DNA from: SW132 sp038150125
GTDB lineage: Bacteria; Bacteroidota; Rhodothermia; Balneolales; Balneolaceae
Assembly: GCF_038150125.1 (NCBI RefSeq)
Contig: NZ_JBBVMF010000015.1
Span: 1-64,000, forward strand
Length of the DNA stretch: 64,000 nucleotides
Direction of reading: 5' to 3'
Both the position numbers and the translations under genes were made by a program. Of this stretch, positions 17,302-26,304 are shown piece by piece. The notes below the pieces were generated by a model. It saw only the letters and a list, made by a program, of their open reading frames with translations, had not been told where the DNA came from and ran no database searches. Position 1 is the first letter of the stretch, and every line of letters starts with the position of its first letter.

Positions 17302-18966
17302 ATGGATCATCCCGGAAACAAGGTGTTGACAGCAAATGCATCCGTCAGTTCGAATTTTTTTGAAAGTGACAGGATATTGCGTGACTATCTTAATGAGTAT
17401 GCGTCCCCTAAAGCACTGAAATATATGAGAGGTAAGCTCTTTGATCTCGGGGGTGATGCTGCCACAGTCATGGACTCGCTCTCCATGGATGCAGATAAAA
17501 ATGAGCCTGAACTTATCAGACGAACACCACATGGCGAACCGCTGAACCGGATTCAGTTCCACCCGTCGTATTGGGTGCTGTTGGATATCGCAGGGCGGTC
17601 GGAAATGTTTTATGTAAAATATGATCCGGAACTTCGGGAAATCTATTCGGCAGATCGCCATAAGCTTGGGTTTGCCGCCGGAAGCCTTTATGCAATGAGT
17701 GAACTTGGTCAGTACTGTCCGCTCTGCATGACCGACGGCGCGGCTGTGGTAATTGACAAGTTTGCCGATGACAGTGATAAGAAACGCCTGATTCCGCGGC
17801 TCTCAAGCCGCAATGGAGATGGCCTGTTTACCGGTGCGATGTATCTCACCGAAAAGGCAGGCGGATCGGATGTAGGACAAAATCGAACCACAGCTACAAA
17901 GGTTGAGGATGATATCTATCATCTGAATGGCGAAAAATGGTTTTGCAGTAATGCCAATGCTGATGTGATTCTTGCCCTGGCGCGAACCGATCCGGTTGAG
18001 AAAGGCACCCGCGGGCTCTCACTCTTCCTGGTGGAAAAAAAGCTGGAGGATGGCTCCAGAAACCCGATGGATATCATCCGGCTGAAAGAGAAGATGGGCG
18101 TGCGTTCGATGGCAACGGCTGAAGTGATGTTTACAAATACCGTTGGAAAAAAGATCGGAGATGAAGGTGAGGGCTTCAAGGTGATGGCAGAGATGGTGAA
18201 CATGTCCCGTCTGTATAACGCTGTGGCTGCAGTTTCAGGAACGCGGCGGGCCATTATTGAAGCCTGGCAGTATCTGAACTACCGTGTCACATTTGGCAAG
18301 CGGGCCGTAGAACATCCGATGATCAGGCAAAAATTTACTGAGCTGGGCGCCAAGTATGTGGCCGGTTTCCTGCTCACCTGGCGAACGATCCGCGCCCTGG
18401 ATGCTGCCGAAAACGGTGATGAAAGGGAGAAAACTCTTTTGAGAATTCTCACACCCATGACCAAATGGTGGACGGCGGAAAACTCAGTATATTCAGTGCG
18501 CGAGTGCATGGAATTGATGGGCGGCAATGGATACATCGAGGGTTTCATCATGCCGAAACTGTTCCGTGATGTGAACGTGCTGCCTATCTGGGAAGGGTCG
18601 GGTAATATTATCGTGCTCGACATTCTCCGAGCCATCAAAAAAACGAATGCGCTTGACGCGTTGGCCAATGAGATTCGCTCCGCCGAATATAAGCTTGTAA
18701 ATGACAGGCTAGAACGTCTGCTTAAACAGATTAAAAGTCTTCCTGAAGACGATCCCGATATCGCTGAACCCTCAGCTAAAGTTCTTTTTGACGAACTTAT
18801 CCGGCTTACGCAAACAGGACTGGTAATCAAAGAGGCTCAAAACAACAGTCACACCTGGGCGGAACCTGCAGCAGAGTGGCTTCTCGAAAGTTTGGATAAC
18901 GATTTCAGACTTCAGCGCGCCCCATCACTCAAAAAAGTAGAGTCTCTTATTGGGTGGGAGGTTTGA
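17302..18966 (+). CDS. AidB-like acyl-CoA dehydrogenase
   Basis: A 554-residue protein with the long layout of the AidB subfamily rather than the ~380-residue classical enzymes. Seen are an extended N-terminal helical part, then the ACD middle domain FTGAMYLTEKAGGSDVGQN at about residues 174-192 and HLNGEKWFCSNANADVILALART. Its signature helix is YIEGFIMPKLFRDVNVLPIWEGSGNIIVLDILRA near residues 412-445. AidB proteins bind FAD, have weak isovaleryl-CoA dehydrogenase activity and, in E. coli, bind DNA in the alkylation response; which applies here is unknown. GGAGA 5 nt upstream supports the ATG. It is a single gene. Confidence 0.9.
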   Translation: MDHPGNKVLTANASVSSNFFESDRILRDYLNEYASPKALKYMRGKLFDLGGDAATVMDSLSMDADKNEPELIRRTPHGEPLNRIQFHPSYWVLLDIAGRSEMFYVKYDPELREIYSADRHKLGFAAGSLYAMSELGQYCPLCMTDGAAVVIDKFADDSDKKRLIPRLSSRNGDGLFTGAMYLTEKAGGSDVGQNRTTATKVEDDIYHLNGEKWFCSNANADVILALARTDPVEKGTRGLSLFLVEKKLEDGSRNPMDIIRLKEKMGVRSMATAEVMFTNTVGKKIGDEGEGFKVMAEMVNMSRLYNAVAAVSGTRRAIIEAWQYLNYRVTFGKRAVEHPMIRQKFTELGAKYVAGFLLTWRTIRALDAAENGDEREKTLLRILTPMTKWWTAENSVYSVRECMELMGGNGYIEGFIMPKLFRDVNVLPIWEGSGNIIVLDILRAIKKTNALDALANEIRSAEYKLVNDRLERLLKQIKSLPEDDPDIAEPSAKVLFDELIRLTQTGLVIKEAQNNSHTWAEPAAEWLLESLDNDFRLQRAPSLKKVESLIGWEV

Positions 18967-18974
18967 TGGATAGA

Positions 18975-19306
18975 CCTCGACTGTCGATTGTCTTTTTCGA
19001 CTGTCGAGTTAATGTGACTCGTAACTGCGTTGGACGGAATCGGGGTAAAACCCTGGTGAGGGTTGAACCCGGAACTCGTCAGACGACTGAAGGCCGCGGG
19101 TCCTGATCTTGGTTTCTCTTAAAGTCGTCAGACGAGGATGATCCCTCGACTGTCGATTGTCTTTTTCGACTGTCGAGTTAATGTGACTCGTAACTGCGTT
19201 GGGCGGAATCGGGGCAGGAACCTAGTGGGGGTTGAACCCGGAGCTCGTCAGACGACTGAAGGCCGCGGGTCCTGATCTTGGTTTCTCTTAAAGTCGTCAG
19301 ACGAGG
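18975..19306. repeat. 169-bp tandem repeat with nested palindromes (two copies)
   Basis: Two near-identical units, 18,975-19,137 and 19,144-19,306 (period 169). Each unit has a left hairpin (CTCGAC ... GTCGAG around GTCTTTTT) and a right inverted repeat (CTCGTCAGACGACT ... AAGTCGTCAGACGAG) that encloses GGCCGCGGGTCCTGATC. They differ at only a few sites (for example GGACGGAA versus GGGCGGAA). The unit lies between convergent genes (dehydrogenase and SDR), so a transcription-end role or a recently duplicated mobile palindrome is possible. A weak relative (GACTCGTCTGATGACTT) is at about 42,179. Confidence 0.85.
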
Positions 19307-19313
19307 GGTGCTT

Positions 19314-20090
19314 CTACCCAAAAAGTCCGGAAATAGCCCCGCCGTCGTGACTGATGGTCTGGCCCGTGACGTATCCACTATGCTCAGAAAGCAGCCATGC
19401 GGCAAGTGAGGCAAACTCTTCGGCCGTTCCCATCCGCTTTACGGGAATGCTTTTTTCCATCTCCTCACGGGCTTGATCGTATGAGATCCCCTTTTTGCCT
19501 TGGCTATTTTTGATCACACGCTCAATAGCCGGGGTATCGTGGGCACCGGGTGCCAGGACGTTAACGGTGACGCCATCCGGAGCAACTTCTGTAGACAGTG
19601 TTTTGGCAAATCCAACCACGCCTGCACGAAATGCATTACTGAGCGTGAGGGAAGGGAGCGGCTGTTTCACCGATTTACTTTCTACGAACAGCATCCGGCC
19701 ATATCCGTTATCCACAAGCAGGGGAGCGAGCCTGAGCGCCAGGTCAATTTTCCAGCGCATGACGAGCTGCCAGGCCGAATCCCAGTCTTTCATATCTGTT
19801 TCAAGCGGTGTTCCAGTAGGCGGGCCGCCTGCATTGAAAACCACGCCATGAAACTTGCCTGATGAGGCCGCCTTCTCAATCGCATCAAGCGTATCGCTGT
19901 AGATGAGGCTGCCTTCAACAATTTCAGTTTGATCGCTGTAGTTGCTGAATTTCTCACGAAGCACATCACCGCGGCGGGCAATGACTATAACGCTGGCTCC
20001 CTCGAGCAGAAGTTGGGTGGCGATAGCCTGACCAAATCCGCTGCTTGCACCACACACGATAAACCGCTGATCTTTTAGTTTTAAGTCCAT
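19314..20090 (-). CDS. Atypical short-chain dehydrogenase/reductase (SDR)
   Basis: A 258-residue SDR. It has the cofactor motif GASSGFG (14-20), NAGGP (86-90), and a C-terminal substrate-loop helix and GGAISG end. The catalytic region is unusual: the position of the YxxxK motif reads LTLSNAFRAGVVG, so Tyr is Ser151 and Lys is Arg155. An SDR subgroup related to 3-oxoacyl-ACP reductases shares a similar LSN..RAG pattern as I recall it, so this is probably a real subfamily rather than a sequencing error. Whether it reduces, dehydrates or only binds is open. The cofactor is likely NADP, since ARR follows beta2. It is a single gene. Confidence 0.85.
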   Translation of the reverse strand: MDLKLKDQRFIVCGASSGFGQAIATQLLLEGASVIVIARRGDVLREKFSNYSDQTEIVEGSLIYSDTLDAIEKAASSGKFHGVVFNAGGPPTGTPLETDMKDWDSAWQLVMRWKIDLALRLAPLLVDNGYGRMLFVESKSVKQPLPSLTLSNAFRAGVVGFAKTLSTEVAPDGVTVNVLAPGAHDTPAIERVIKNSQGKKGISYDQAREEMEKSIPVKRMGTAEEFASLAAWLLSEHSGYVTGQTISHDGGAISGLFG

Positions 20091-20212
20091 AATATTTGTC
20101 GTGAAGTTTAGTTCGATTATGATTACTCTAAAAGCTCATTGAACCCATCAAAAGAGAGACCTAATCAATTATGAAATAGCGATCTTTTTCTCACTACTTA
20201 CCTGTAAACATA

Positions 20213-21367
20213 ATGAACAAAGCGATGCCATTTAAAAAAAATATGATTCTCTGCTTTTTTACCGTGCTGATGATTACCGGTTGCGGAGGTGGGGAAGAAA
20301 CATCACAAGACAACCGGTTTGCAGATCTTCCGGAGTATAATCTCGAACAGGTACAGAGGCTGGAAGACCAGGGCGATCTGATTCTAGGGCGTCCCGTTTA
20401 CACAGAGATTGACTCCGACGGGAACCACCTGGTGATGGACCTGGCGAGTTTTGAAGTTTATGTGTTTGATAGTGAGGGAACGTATCTAACCAGCTTTGGT
20501 AGTGAGGGCGAGGGGCCGGGCGAATTTCAGCAGCCGATGCGCCCGATACTAAGCGAGAATGATACACTGTACATCAGCGATTATGGAAGGCGTTCCCTGC
20601 TTGTTTACTCAAGAAGCGGCGATTATAGCTGGGATTACGCGTATGATGTCTCATTTCCTGCAACTGAGGAGGGCTTCCCTTTTTATTCACTCACGCCAAC
20701 AGAAGCAGGCTTTCCAATCGTATATAGAGTACAGGATGATTCAGAAAAATTCCCGAACGGGTACTCAACTGTAAAACTTATCAATAGAAATGGAAAAGTT
20801 GTCCAGAATACCGACTTAAAATTTGATGTAGGTAAGAATCTGGAATTAAGTAGTGGGGACATGCGGATCAGTATGCGTCTATCCGAAATGCACGGTACAC
20901 AGATCTCACCTCATCCTGACGGGAGCTATTTTCAGGCGTGGACAGAAGATCCGGTTCTGCATCAGTTTAGTGCCGAAGGCGATACGCTGCGTTCAATCGA
21001 GTTGAATGGATTTCCGGTTCAACCGGTGACATCTGATGCTATTTCAAGTCTGACAGAAAGGTATGGCGGACAGTTTGGTAGTTTGGAAAATGATCTGGAA
21101 GAGGCGATTGGTGATTTTTTCCCTGCATTTTCGCAAATGCAGGTTATGAAAGATCACTCAATCTGGCTCAGAAAAATTACACCTGAAGTAACCAGTCAAA
21201 GCTGGTATCATCTGTCACCCGACGGCGAACCTCTTGGTATGCTGATGCTGGCTGAAGGTGAGTCACTCAGAAACTCAGTGACCGGTCATATTTACGTAAG
21301 CGGCGAGGCGGAAGATGGGGCTCCCGTGATTCTGAAATACCGGATCTCTACACAGAATGCACCGTGA
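20213..21367 (+). CDS. Six-bladed beta-propeller lipoprotein
   Basis: A 384-residue envelope lipoprotein. The signal FKKNMILCFFTVLMITGCGGG has a lipobox ITGC with Cys at residue 24. After it come the repeated propeller blades typical of this family: VYTEIDSDGNHLVMDLASFEVYVFD, EGEGPGEFQQPMRPILSENDTLYISDYGRRSLLVY, and later DHSIWLRKITP and WYHLSPDGEPLGML. The GEGPGEFQ and D.Y.R...Y elements recall NHL-type and 6-bladed propellers (DUF4934-like), which are abundant in Balneola-type bacteria. It is likely a periplasm-facing or surface binding module; the ligand is unknown. Confidence 0.85.
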   Translation: MNKAMPFKKNMILCFFTVLMITGCGGGEETSQDNRFADLPEYNLEQVQRLEDQGDLILGRPVYTEIDSDGNHLVMDLASFEVYVFDSEGTYLTSFGSEGEGPGEFQQPMRPILSENDTLYISDYGRRSLLVYSRSGDYSWDYAYDVSFPATEEGFPFYSLTPTEAGFPIVYRVQDDSEKFPNGYSTVKLINRNGKVVQNTDLKFDVGKNLELSSGDMRISMRLSEMHGTQISPHPDGSYFQAWTEDPVLHQFSAEGDTLRSIELNGFPVQPVTSDAISSLTERYGGQFGSLENDLEEAIGDFFPAFSQMQVMKDHSIWLRKITPEVTSQSWYHLSPDGEPLGMLMLAEGESLRNSVTGHIYVSGEAEDGAPVILKYRISTQNAP

Positions 21368-21453
21368 AAAACTGACACAGGTTTGGAAATAGTTGTGCGT
21401 ATGACTGGTATTATTAATTTACCGTATTCACCCAGTTTTTAACAAAATCGAGA

Positions 21454-22395
21454 ATGATGACCTCTTTTAAAATCGGCTGTGTTCAGGCAACTCCGGTAAT
21501 TTTTGATAAACAAAAAACAGTCGAAAAGGCTACAAAACTCATCAAAAAAGCGGCATCTGAAAATGTAAAGTTGCTTGTTTTTCCGGAGAGTTTCATCCCG
21601 GCTTATCCTGCCGGCCTGGGATTCGGAACGGTCGTTGGCAGCCGTACAGACGCGGGGCGAGATCAATTCAGGGAGTATTGGGAGCAGAGCGTTGATGTGC
21701 CGGGGCCTGAAACAGTGCACCTGACAGAGCTTGCAAAAGAACATAATATGTATATTGTGATGGGAGTTACGGAACGCGATGCCATCAGCAAAACACTCTA
21801 TTGTACACTTCTTTATTTTAGTCCGGATTCAGGTTTGATGGGAAAGCACAGAAAACTAAAACCTACGGCTGCTGAACGGCTGATTTGGGGTGATGGAGAT
21901 GGATCCACACTTTCAACCTTCGATACGAAAATTGGTAAACTCGGCGGACTCATTTGCTGGGAAAACTATATGCCGCTGGCTCGTATGGCAATGTATAAAA
22001 AGGGTGTAGAAATATATGTAGCACCCACGGCGGATGCCCGCGACAGCTGGATCAGTACCATGATTCATATTGCCCGGGAAGGCCGGTGTTATGTGATTGG
22101 CTGCAATCAGATTATAAATAAAAGCGATTATCCTGAGCATCTAAAAGAGCATCTTGCAGAAGATCGACCGGAATTGTTAAGCAGGGGAGGAAGTGTCATT
22201 GTTTCGCCAATGGGTGAAGTACTGGCGGGCCCACTTTACGATAACGAAGGATTGCTTACCGCTGAAGCAAATTTGAAAGAGCTGGTTCGAAGCAAAATGG
22301 AATTCGATGTGATCGGCCACTACAGCAGAGATGACGTATTTGAGTTTGGTGTAACGGACCAGCCACACATCACAAATGAGAAGGATAATAAATAA
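21454..22395 (+). CDS. Nitrilase (carbon-nitrogen hydrolase superfamily, nitrilase branch)
   Basis: A 313-residue enzyme that should hydrolyse a nitrile to the carboxylate and ammonia. The Glu-Lys-Cys triad is complete: Glu45 in LLVFPESFIPAYP, Lys134 in GKHRKLKPTAAERLIWGDGDG and Cys168 in GGLICWENYMPLAR. The KLKPT.xER..GDGDG and CWEN motifs separate true nitrilases from amidases. The length is close to the family norm. Tandem ATGs at the start (ATGATG) make the first or second Met possible. It stands alone between a lipoprotein and a convergent lipoprotein gene, so context does not give the substrate. Confidence 0.9.
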   Translation: MMTSFKIGCVQATPVIFDKQKTVEKATKLIKKAASENVKLLVFPESFIPAYPAGLGFGTVVGSRTDAGRDQFREYWEQSVDVPGPETVHLTELAKEHNMYIVMGVTERDAISKTLYCTLLYFSPDSGLMGKHRKLKPTAAERLIWGDGDGSTLSTFDTKIGKLGGLICWENYMPLARMAMYKKGVEIYVAPTADARDSWISTMIHIAREGRCYVIGCNQIINKSDYPEHLKEHLAEDRPELLSRGGSVIVSPMGEVLAGPLYDNEGLLTAEANLKELVRSKMEFDVIGHYSRDDVFEFGVTDQPHITNEKDNK

Positions 22396-22424
22396 TTGAA
22401 TTGCATCCTTTATGTGATTTTTTA

Positions 22425-23252
22425 TCAATTCGGATTATCCAATTCTGAGCAGTTCGCATATCCAAACAAAATTTCATTACCGGCAGGACGGGTTTGCCTG
22501 ATTACCTCTTCATCGGGGCCGTATTCGTAATCGAAAGTAAATGCTTGGCCGTTCTCAGTGTATGACAGAATATTGTTAGATGAAAAGAATGTAAGCGTAG
22601 GAAAATTTACGTTGGCAAAAAAAGGAAGGTAGAGGCCATCCTGCGGATTTGGATGATCATCATAGGTATAAAACCTGTCCAGCATGGGTGTGAACTGGGT
22701 TGGGGCATCTTCTTCGGCGCGAAATTGCTGAAGGCGGATAACGTTTCCTTCGTCGTCAAGATTATAGTTGGAATATCCGACATACAGCACATCGCCAGTG
22801 CTTGCTTCACGGGTCAGATCAACACGAATTTTGTTCTCCTCAGGGTATGAGATATCGTGAGTAAGTTTTACAGCTATAGAATTAAAAAATCGGATGACCT
22901 CCACCGGCCGGTCATCGCCATCAAGCGTGACTGACATGTACGGATTCGTGGGATGTAGATTTAACTGATCAACCACGCGAATCGATTCTTTGTTGTATGA
23001 AAACTGAAACGAAGCTGTTATATCCGTCTCTCCATCCACCGTGAGTTCCTGTTTCAGGCTGTAGACCCGTCCTCCTGAAATTGTACGGAATTTGAGGCTG
23101 TCGAACTCATTGAACTGAATTTTACTCAAGTAGCATTCAGTGTCTTCTTCGCTTTCAGACTGTAGAAGATCGCAGGCGCCAAGTAAAAGCAAAGGAATGA
23201 TAAGAAGCAGTAGAAATCCCGGAGAGTGAGGGTAGCTGGTTAAACAGGGCAT
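22425..23252 (-). CDS. Lipoprotein, unknown function
   Basis: A 275-residue exported protein not recognised as a named family. The N-terminus has an unusually long hydrophobic run (PGFLLLLIIPLLLLGACDLLQ) that ends in a lipobox LLGAC with Cys at about residue 27. The mature part is rich in beta-strand patterns (YSLKQELTVDGETDITASFQFSYN, FFSNNILSYTENGQAFTFDYEYG) and in Asp, Glu and Asn, like surface lipoproteins of this phylum. It is convergent with the nitrilase (29 bp between stops). Only localisation is supported. Confidence 0.7.
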   Translation of the reverse strand: MPCLTSYPHSPGFLLLLIIPLLLLGACDLLQSESEEDTECYLSKIQFNEFDSLKFRTISGGRVYSLKQELTVDGETDITASFQFSYNKESIRVVDQLNLHPTNPYMSVTLDGDDRPVEVIRFFNSIAVKLTHDISYPEENKIRVDLTREASTGDVLYVGYSNYNLDDEGNVIRLQQFRAEEDAPTQFTPMLDRFYTYDDHPNPQDGLYLPFFANVNFPTLTFFSSNNILSYTENGQAFTFDYEYGPDEEVIRQTRPAGNEILFGYANCSELDNPN

Positions 23253-23488
23253 GGGTACAATGTTCGTTAGCAGTATGTGAACCTTAACTTAAAACAGAAC
23301 TATGGCATTTCCACGGTCACTACTGTCAAATTCTGTAATTGCAGAATAATGCAATATTATAACGATATTTAATATGTGAAGGCACTTTTTGGGCAATCAT
23401 TATTCTTTTGTGATGAATTGGCCCCATCGAATTTTTATTCATTCAGTCGCCTTATCTGGAAACCGGAATATAAATTAAAAGTTGACTT

Positions 23489-24847
23489 ATGACATCATAT
23501 CAACACATCATTTTAGGGACGGGACAAGCCACTGGAACACTACTGGGAAAACTCATTCCAACAGGTGAATCCATCGCTGTCATTGAGGGACATAAAGTGG
23601 GCGGAAGCTGCGTGAACTACGGATGCACACCCACAAAAACGATGGTGGCGAGTGCCAGAGCCATTCATAAAGCACGCCAGGGAGATCAGTATGGATTTTC
23701 TGCCGGGAAAATTGAGGTAGATTATGGCCGTATCCGCAACCGGATGAACACGGTTCGAAACGAATCAAATGAGGGCCTTGAGAACTGGATGACTGACACT
23801 GAAAATGTAACGCTCATTAAAGAATGGGGAGCCTTTACAGGTCCCAAGACGATACGCGCCGGCAGTGAAGAGATAACGGGCGAACACATTTATATCAACA
23901 CCGGCACAAAACCGTTTGCTCCGCCCATCAAGGGACTCGAGAGCGTATCTTGGATGGATAGTGAGCGGCTACTAAATTTAGAGGAGCTCCCAAAACACCT
24001 GGTGATCATTGGCGGCGGATACATTGGCGTGGAATTCAGTCAAGTGTACCGCCGATTTGGTTCTGAGGTAACGGTCATACAGCGAGGCGAACAGCTGATG
24101 CCCAACGAGGATGAGGATATAGCATCAGCGATACAGGATATTTTAGAAGATGAAGGGGTGACCATACACTGTAATTCTGAGGCCACACAGGTTCAGAAAA
24201 AAAATGGGGGGATAGAAGTGGAAATTACGTCGGGCGAGATAATTCGAGGATCGCACCTTTTGGTAGCGGCAGGCCGGCGCCCGAATAGCGACGCTATCAA
24301 CCCGGAGGCCGCAGGCCTGGAGCTTGATGAGCGAGGATTTATAAAAGTGGATGACTATTGCAGAACTGGTGTGGACGGTGTTTTTGCCGTGGGAGATGTG
24401 AATGGTGAAGGGGCATTTACCCACACATCAGTGAATGACGCAGAAATTGTACTCGACTACATAGGTGATGGAGTTAGAGCTATTTCACAGCGCGAAACAA
24501 TTTACGCGCTTTTTTCAGACCCGCCGCTGGGACGCGTGGGCATGTCGGAAAAACAGGCGATGGATGAAGGCAAGAAAGTCTTGAAAGCAACTATGCCGAT
24601 GAGTAAGATCAGCCGTGCAAAAGAGATGGGGGAGACAAAAGGATTTGCCAAATTGTTGGTAGATGCAGATACAGATCTCATTCTCGGCGCCGCCATTCTG
24701 GGACCGGGAGGCGATGAGATTATCAATATGTTTGCGGCAATCATGCACAGTGGTATTCCCTGCCGCGAGTACCGAAAAGTGGTGCTTGTGCATCCCACCG
24801 TATCAGAACTGATGCCGTATGTACTTGATGGACTGGAACCGGTGTAG
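23489..24847 (+). CDS. Class I pyridine nucleotide-disulfide oxidoreductase (mercuric reductase-like)
   Basis: A 452-residue flavoprotein. The N-terminal FAD fold is IILGTGQATGTLLG, with GTGQA in place of the usual GGGPAG. The redox pair is Cys41/Cys46 in GGSCVNYGCTPTK. The NAD(P) fold is VIIGGGYIGVEFSQVYRRFGSEVTVI, and FAVGDVNGEGAFTH closes the FAD domain. The C-terminal dimer motif HPTVSELMPYVL carries the His that acts with the disulfide in this class. There is no N-terminal metal-binding domain and no C-terminal Cys pair, so Hg reduction is unlikely. It is closest to the 'mercuric reductase-like' branch of dihydrolipoamide dehydrogenases, with unknown substrate. Confidence 0.88.
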   Translation: MTSYQHIILGTGQATGTLLGKLIPTGESIAVIEGHKVGGSCVNYGCTPTKTMVASARAIHKARQGDQYGFSAGKIEVDYGRIRNRMNTVRNESNEGLENWMTDTENVTLIKEWGAFTGPKTIRAGSEEITGEHIYINTGTKPFAPPIKGLESVSWMDSERLLNLEELPKHLVIIGGGYIGVEFSQVYRRFGSEVTVIQRGEQLMPNEDEDIASAIQDILEDEGVTIHCNSEATQVQKKNGGIEVEITSGEIIRGSHLLVAAGRRPNSDAINPEAAGLELDERGFIKVDDYCRTGVDGVFAVGDVNGEGAFTHTSVNDAEIVLDYIGDGVRAISQRETIYALFSDPPLGRVGMSEKQAMDEGKKVLKATMPMSKISRAKEMGETKGFAKLLVDADTDLILGAAILGPGGDEIINMFAAIMHSGIPCREYRKVVLVHPTVSELMPYVLDGLEPV

Positions 24848-25590
24848 CTATTAACCTGGGTTCGATTGTAAATCAGGACAAAAACAGTCCCATCCTGCCT
24901 AAGGAGTGATCGGGGGTGGTAGATTTTGAGGTTTTTGAATAAAATTAGACTAAAAACTCTGTTTATCTCTAAAGAATTCACAAGGTGCAACTATCCATGA
25001 ATCCCATCCTGTGTTGAGTATAGAAAAAGGGGGCTTTTTTCAACCAAAAGGCATTTATAATGCAACACAGGTTATTAGAAGGGTTACCCTGAAATTTCAC
25101 ATGAAATTCTTATAAATAATTGTTTATTAATGACTTGACAACTATTTAAATTGAGAATGGTTTATCTTACCGGCTAGACCGATTGCTCTTCGCGCGCCTT
25201 CTGGCAAATAACCGAACGCTGGGATTGACCGAGAATTATCTTGCACCCTCCTCCGAAGTCGTGAGAAAACTCAGATAGAAGATTATAGGCTGATTCGCCG
25301 GGTAATATGGTATAAATTTTACGATAGCTTCCATGAAATTGCGAGGACACAAAGCATTACGGAGAACTATCATCATACCAGATGAAATCCCAAAAATGGG
25401 GTAGCTCCTCAGGTTATTATACTTTTCCGTGGGTAAAAAAAGCTTACAAGAGTCAGTCTAATACCGTTACCACTAAAGAACATACGCAGAAAACGTAATC
25501 GTTTTTTTGTAAATGGATTGAATCTTGCAATAAATCGAACCCATTGAATTTAGTTGTAACGGCACTAAGAATTCGGGAATCCTTACTGAA
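24848..25590. other. Long intergenic stretch with possible decayed coding sequence
   Basis: No intact gene. At 24,880-24,920 there is a CCTGCCTAAGGAGTGATC..GGGGTGG palindrome remnant like the one at 33,057-33,182. At about 25,170-25,260 one plus-strand frame reads RLLFARLLANNRTLGLTENYL before a stop, and about 25,310-25,385 another reads WYKFYDSFHEIARTQSI. Both have protein-like composition, which suggests a decayed gene, but neither was recognised. The rest is AT-rich without a motif that could be named. Confidence 0.35.
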
Positions 25591-25598
25591 TAAAAAAG

Positions 25599-26000
25599 GG
25601 TTCTACCGGAAAGTTTGTGGGTTACATGTAATAATCCATAGCACATTCTGGTTAAGTCAGGTGGGTCTTTCAGGAGGTAATTTCAATCATTATGATAGAA
25701 CAAAGCATGTTGCTTTTACAGATTCTTCACAAAACGGAAAACCACCGTTTTATTCAGAATGACAATGAGCCGGCTGAGGCGTAGGGCGACGTGATTAAAA
25801 GGCGATATTGAAAAACGACTGATGTGTCCACGCCGCCCACTTGCTACCCCATGAGCGTGTCATCCTGATCGAGCCATTGTAGTTAATGGCGCAGAGAAGG
25901 ATCTGCAAAAGCAATGGCTTATATTTTATAATACTTTGAACGTGTTCCAAACGAGTGTTCACAAATTTTGTGATCGATCCACAAACTTTCCTGTAGAACC
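25599..26000. mobile_element. 402-bp TIR element with perfect 8-bp target duplication (copy 1)
   Basis: The ends are 22-bp imperfect inverted repeats: left starts GGTTCTACCGGAAAGTTTGT (25,599), right ends ACAAACTTTCCTGTAGAACC (26,000). It is flanked on both sides by TAAAAAAG (25,591-25,598 and 26,001-26,008), a perfect 8-bp direct repeat. It encodes no protein. This is the classic picture of a miniature inverted-repeat transposable element moved in trans by a transposase that makes 8-bp duplications. The inside carries GCCGCCC and GTCATCCTGATCGAGCCATTG segments shared with copy 2. Confidence 0.88.
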
Positions 26001-26304
26001 TAAAAAAGGAGGCTTAGAGTATCATTTTAAAATTTGGTCAATACTTCGTTGGCTGAATAAAGGATGTTTATACTGAGGGCATTTGTCCTTCAACTCATTA
26101 CTGTAAAAGAGAGTAGCTTTTTATTTACTGACCATTACTGAATCGATTTGGCAATTTCGCAGAAAATTAATTCCGATCTTTGATAATATATGTTCTTTTT
26201 AGACGTACTTTATCGCTTTACAAAGTTTATTGTAAGAATCTTTACCAAGTAACATGTTAGATGCATAACTTAATGCGGCTTAAAAATTTATTTCAAAAAG
26301 ATAT

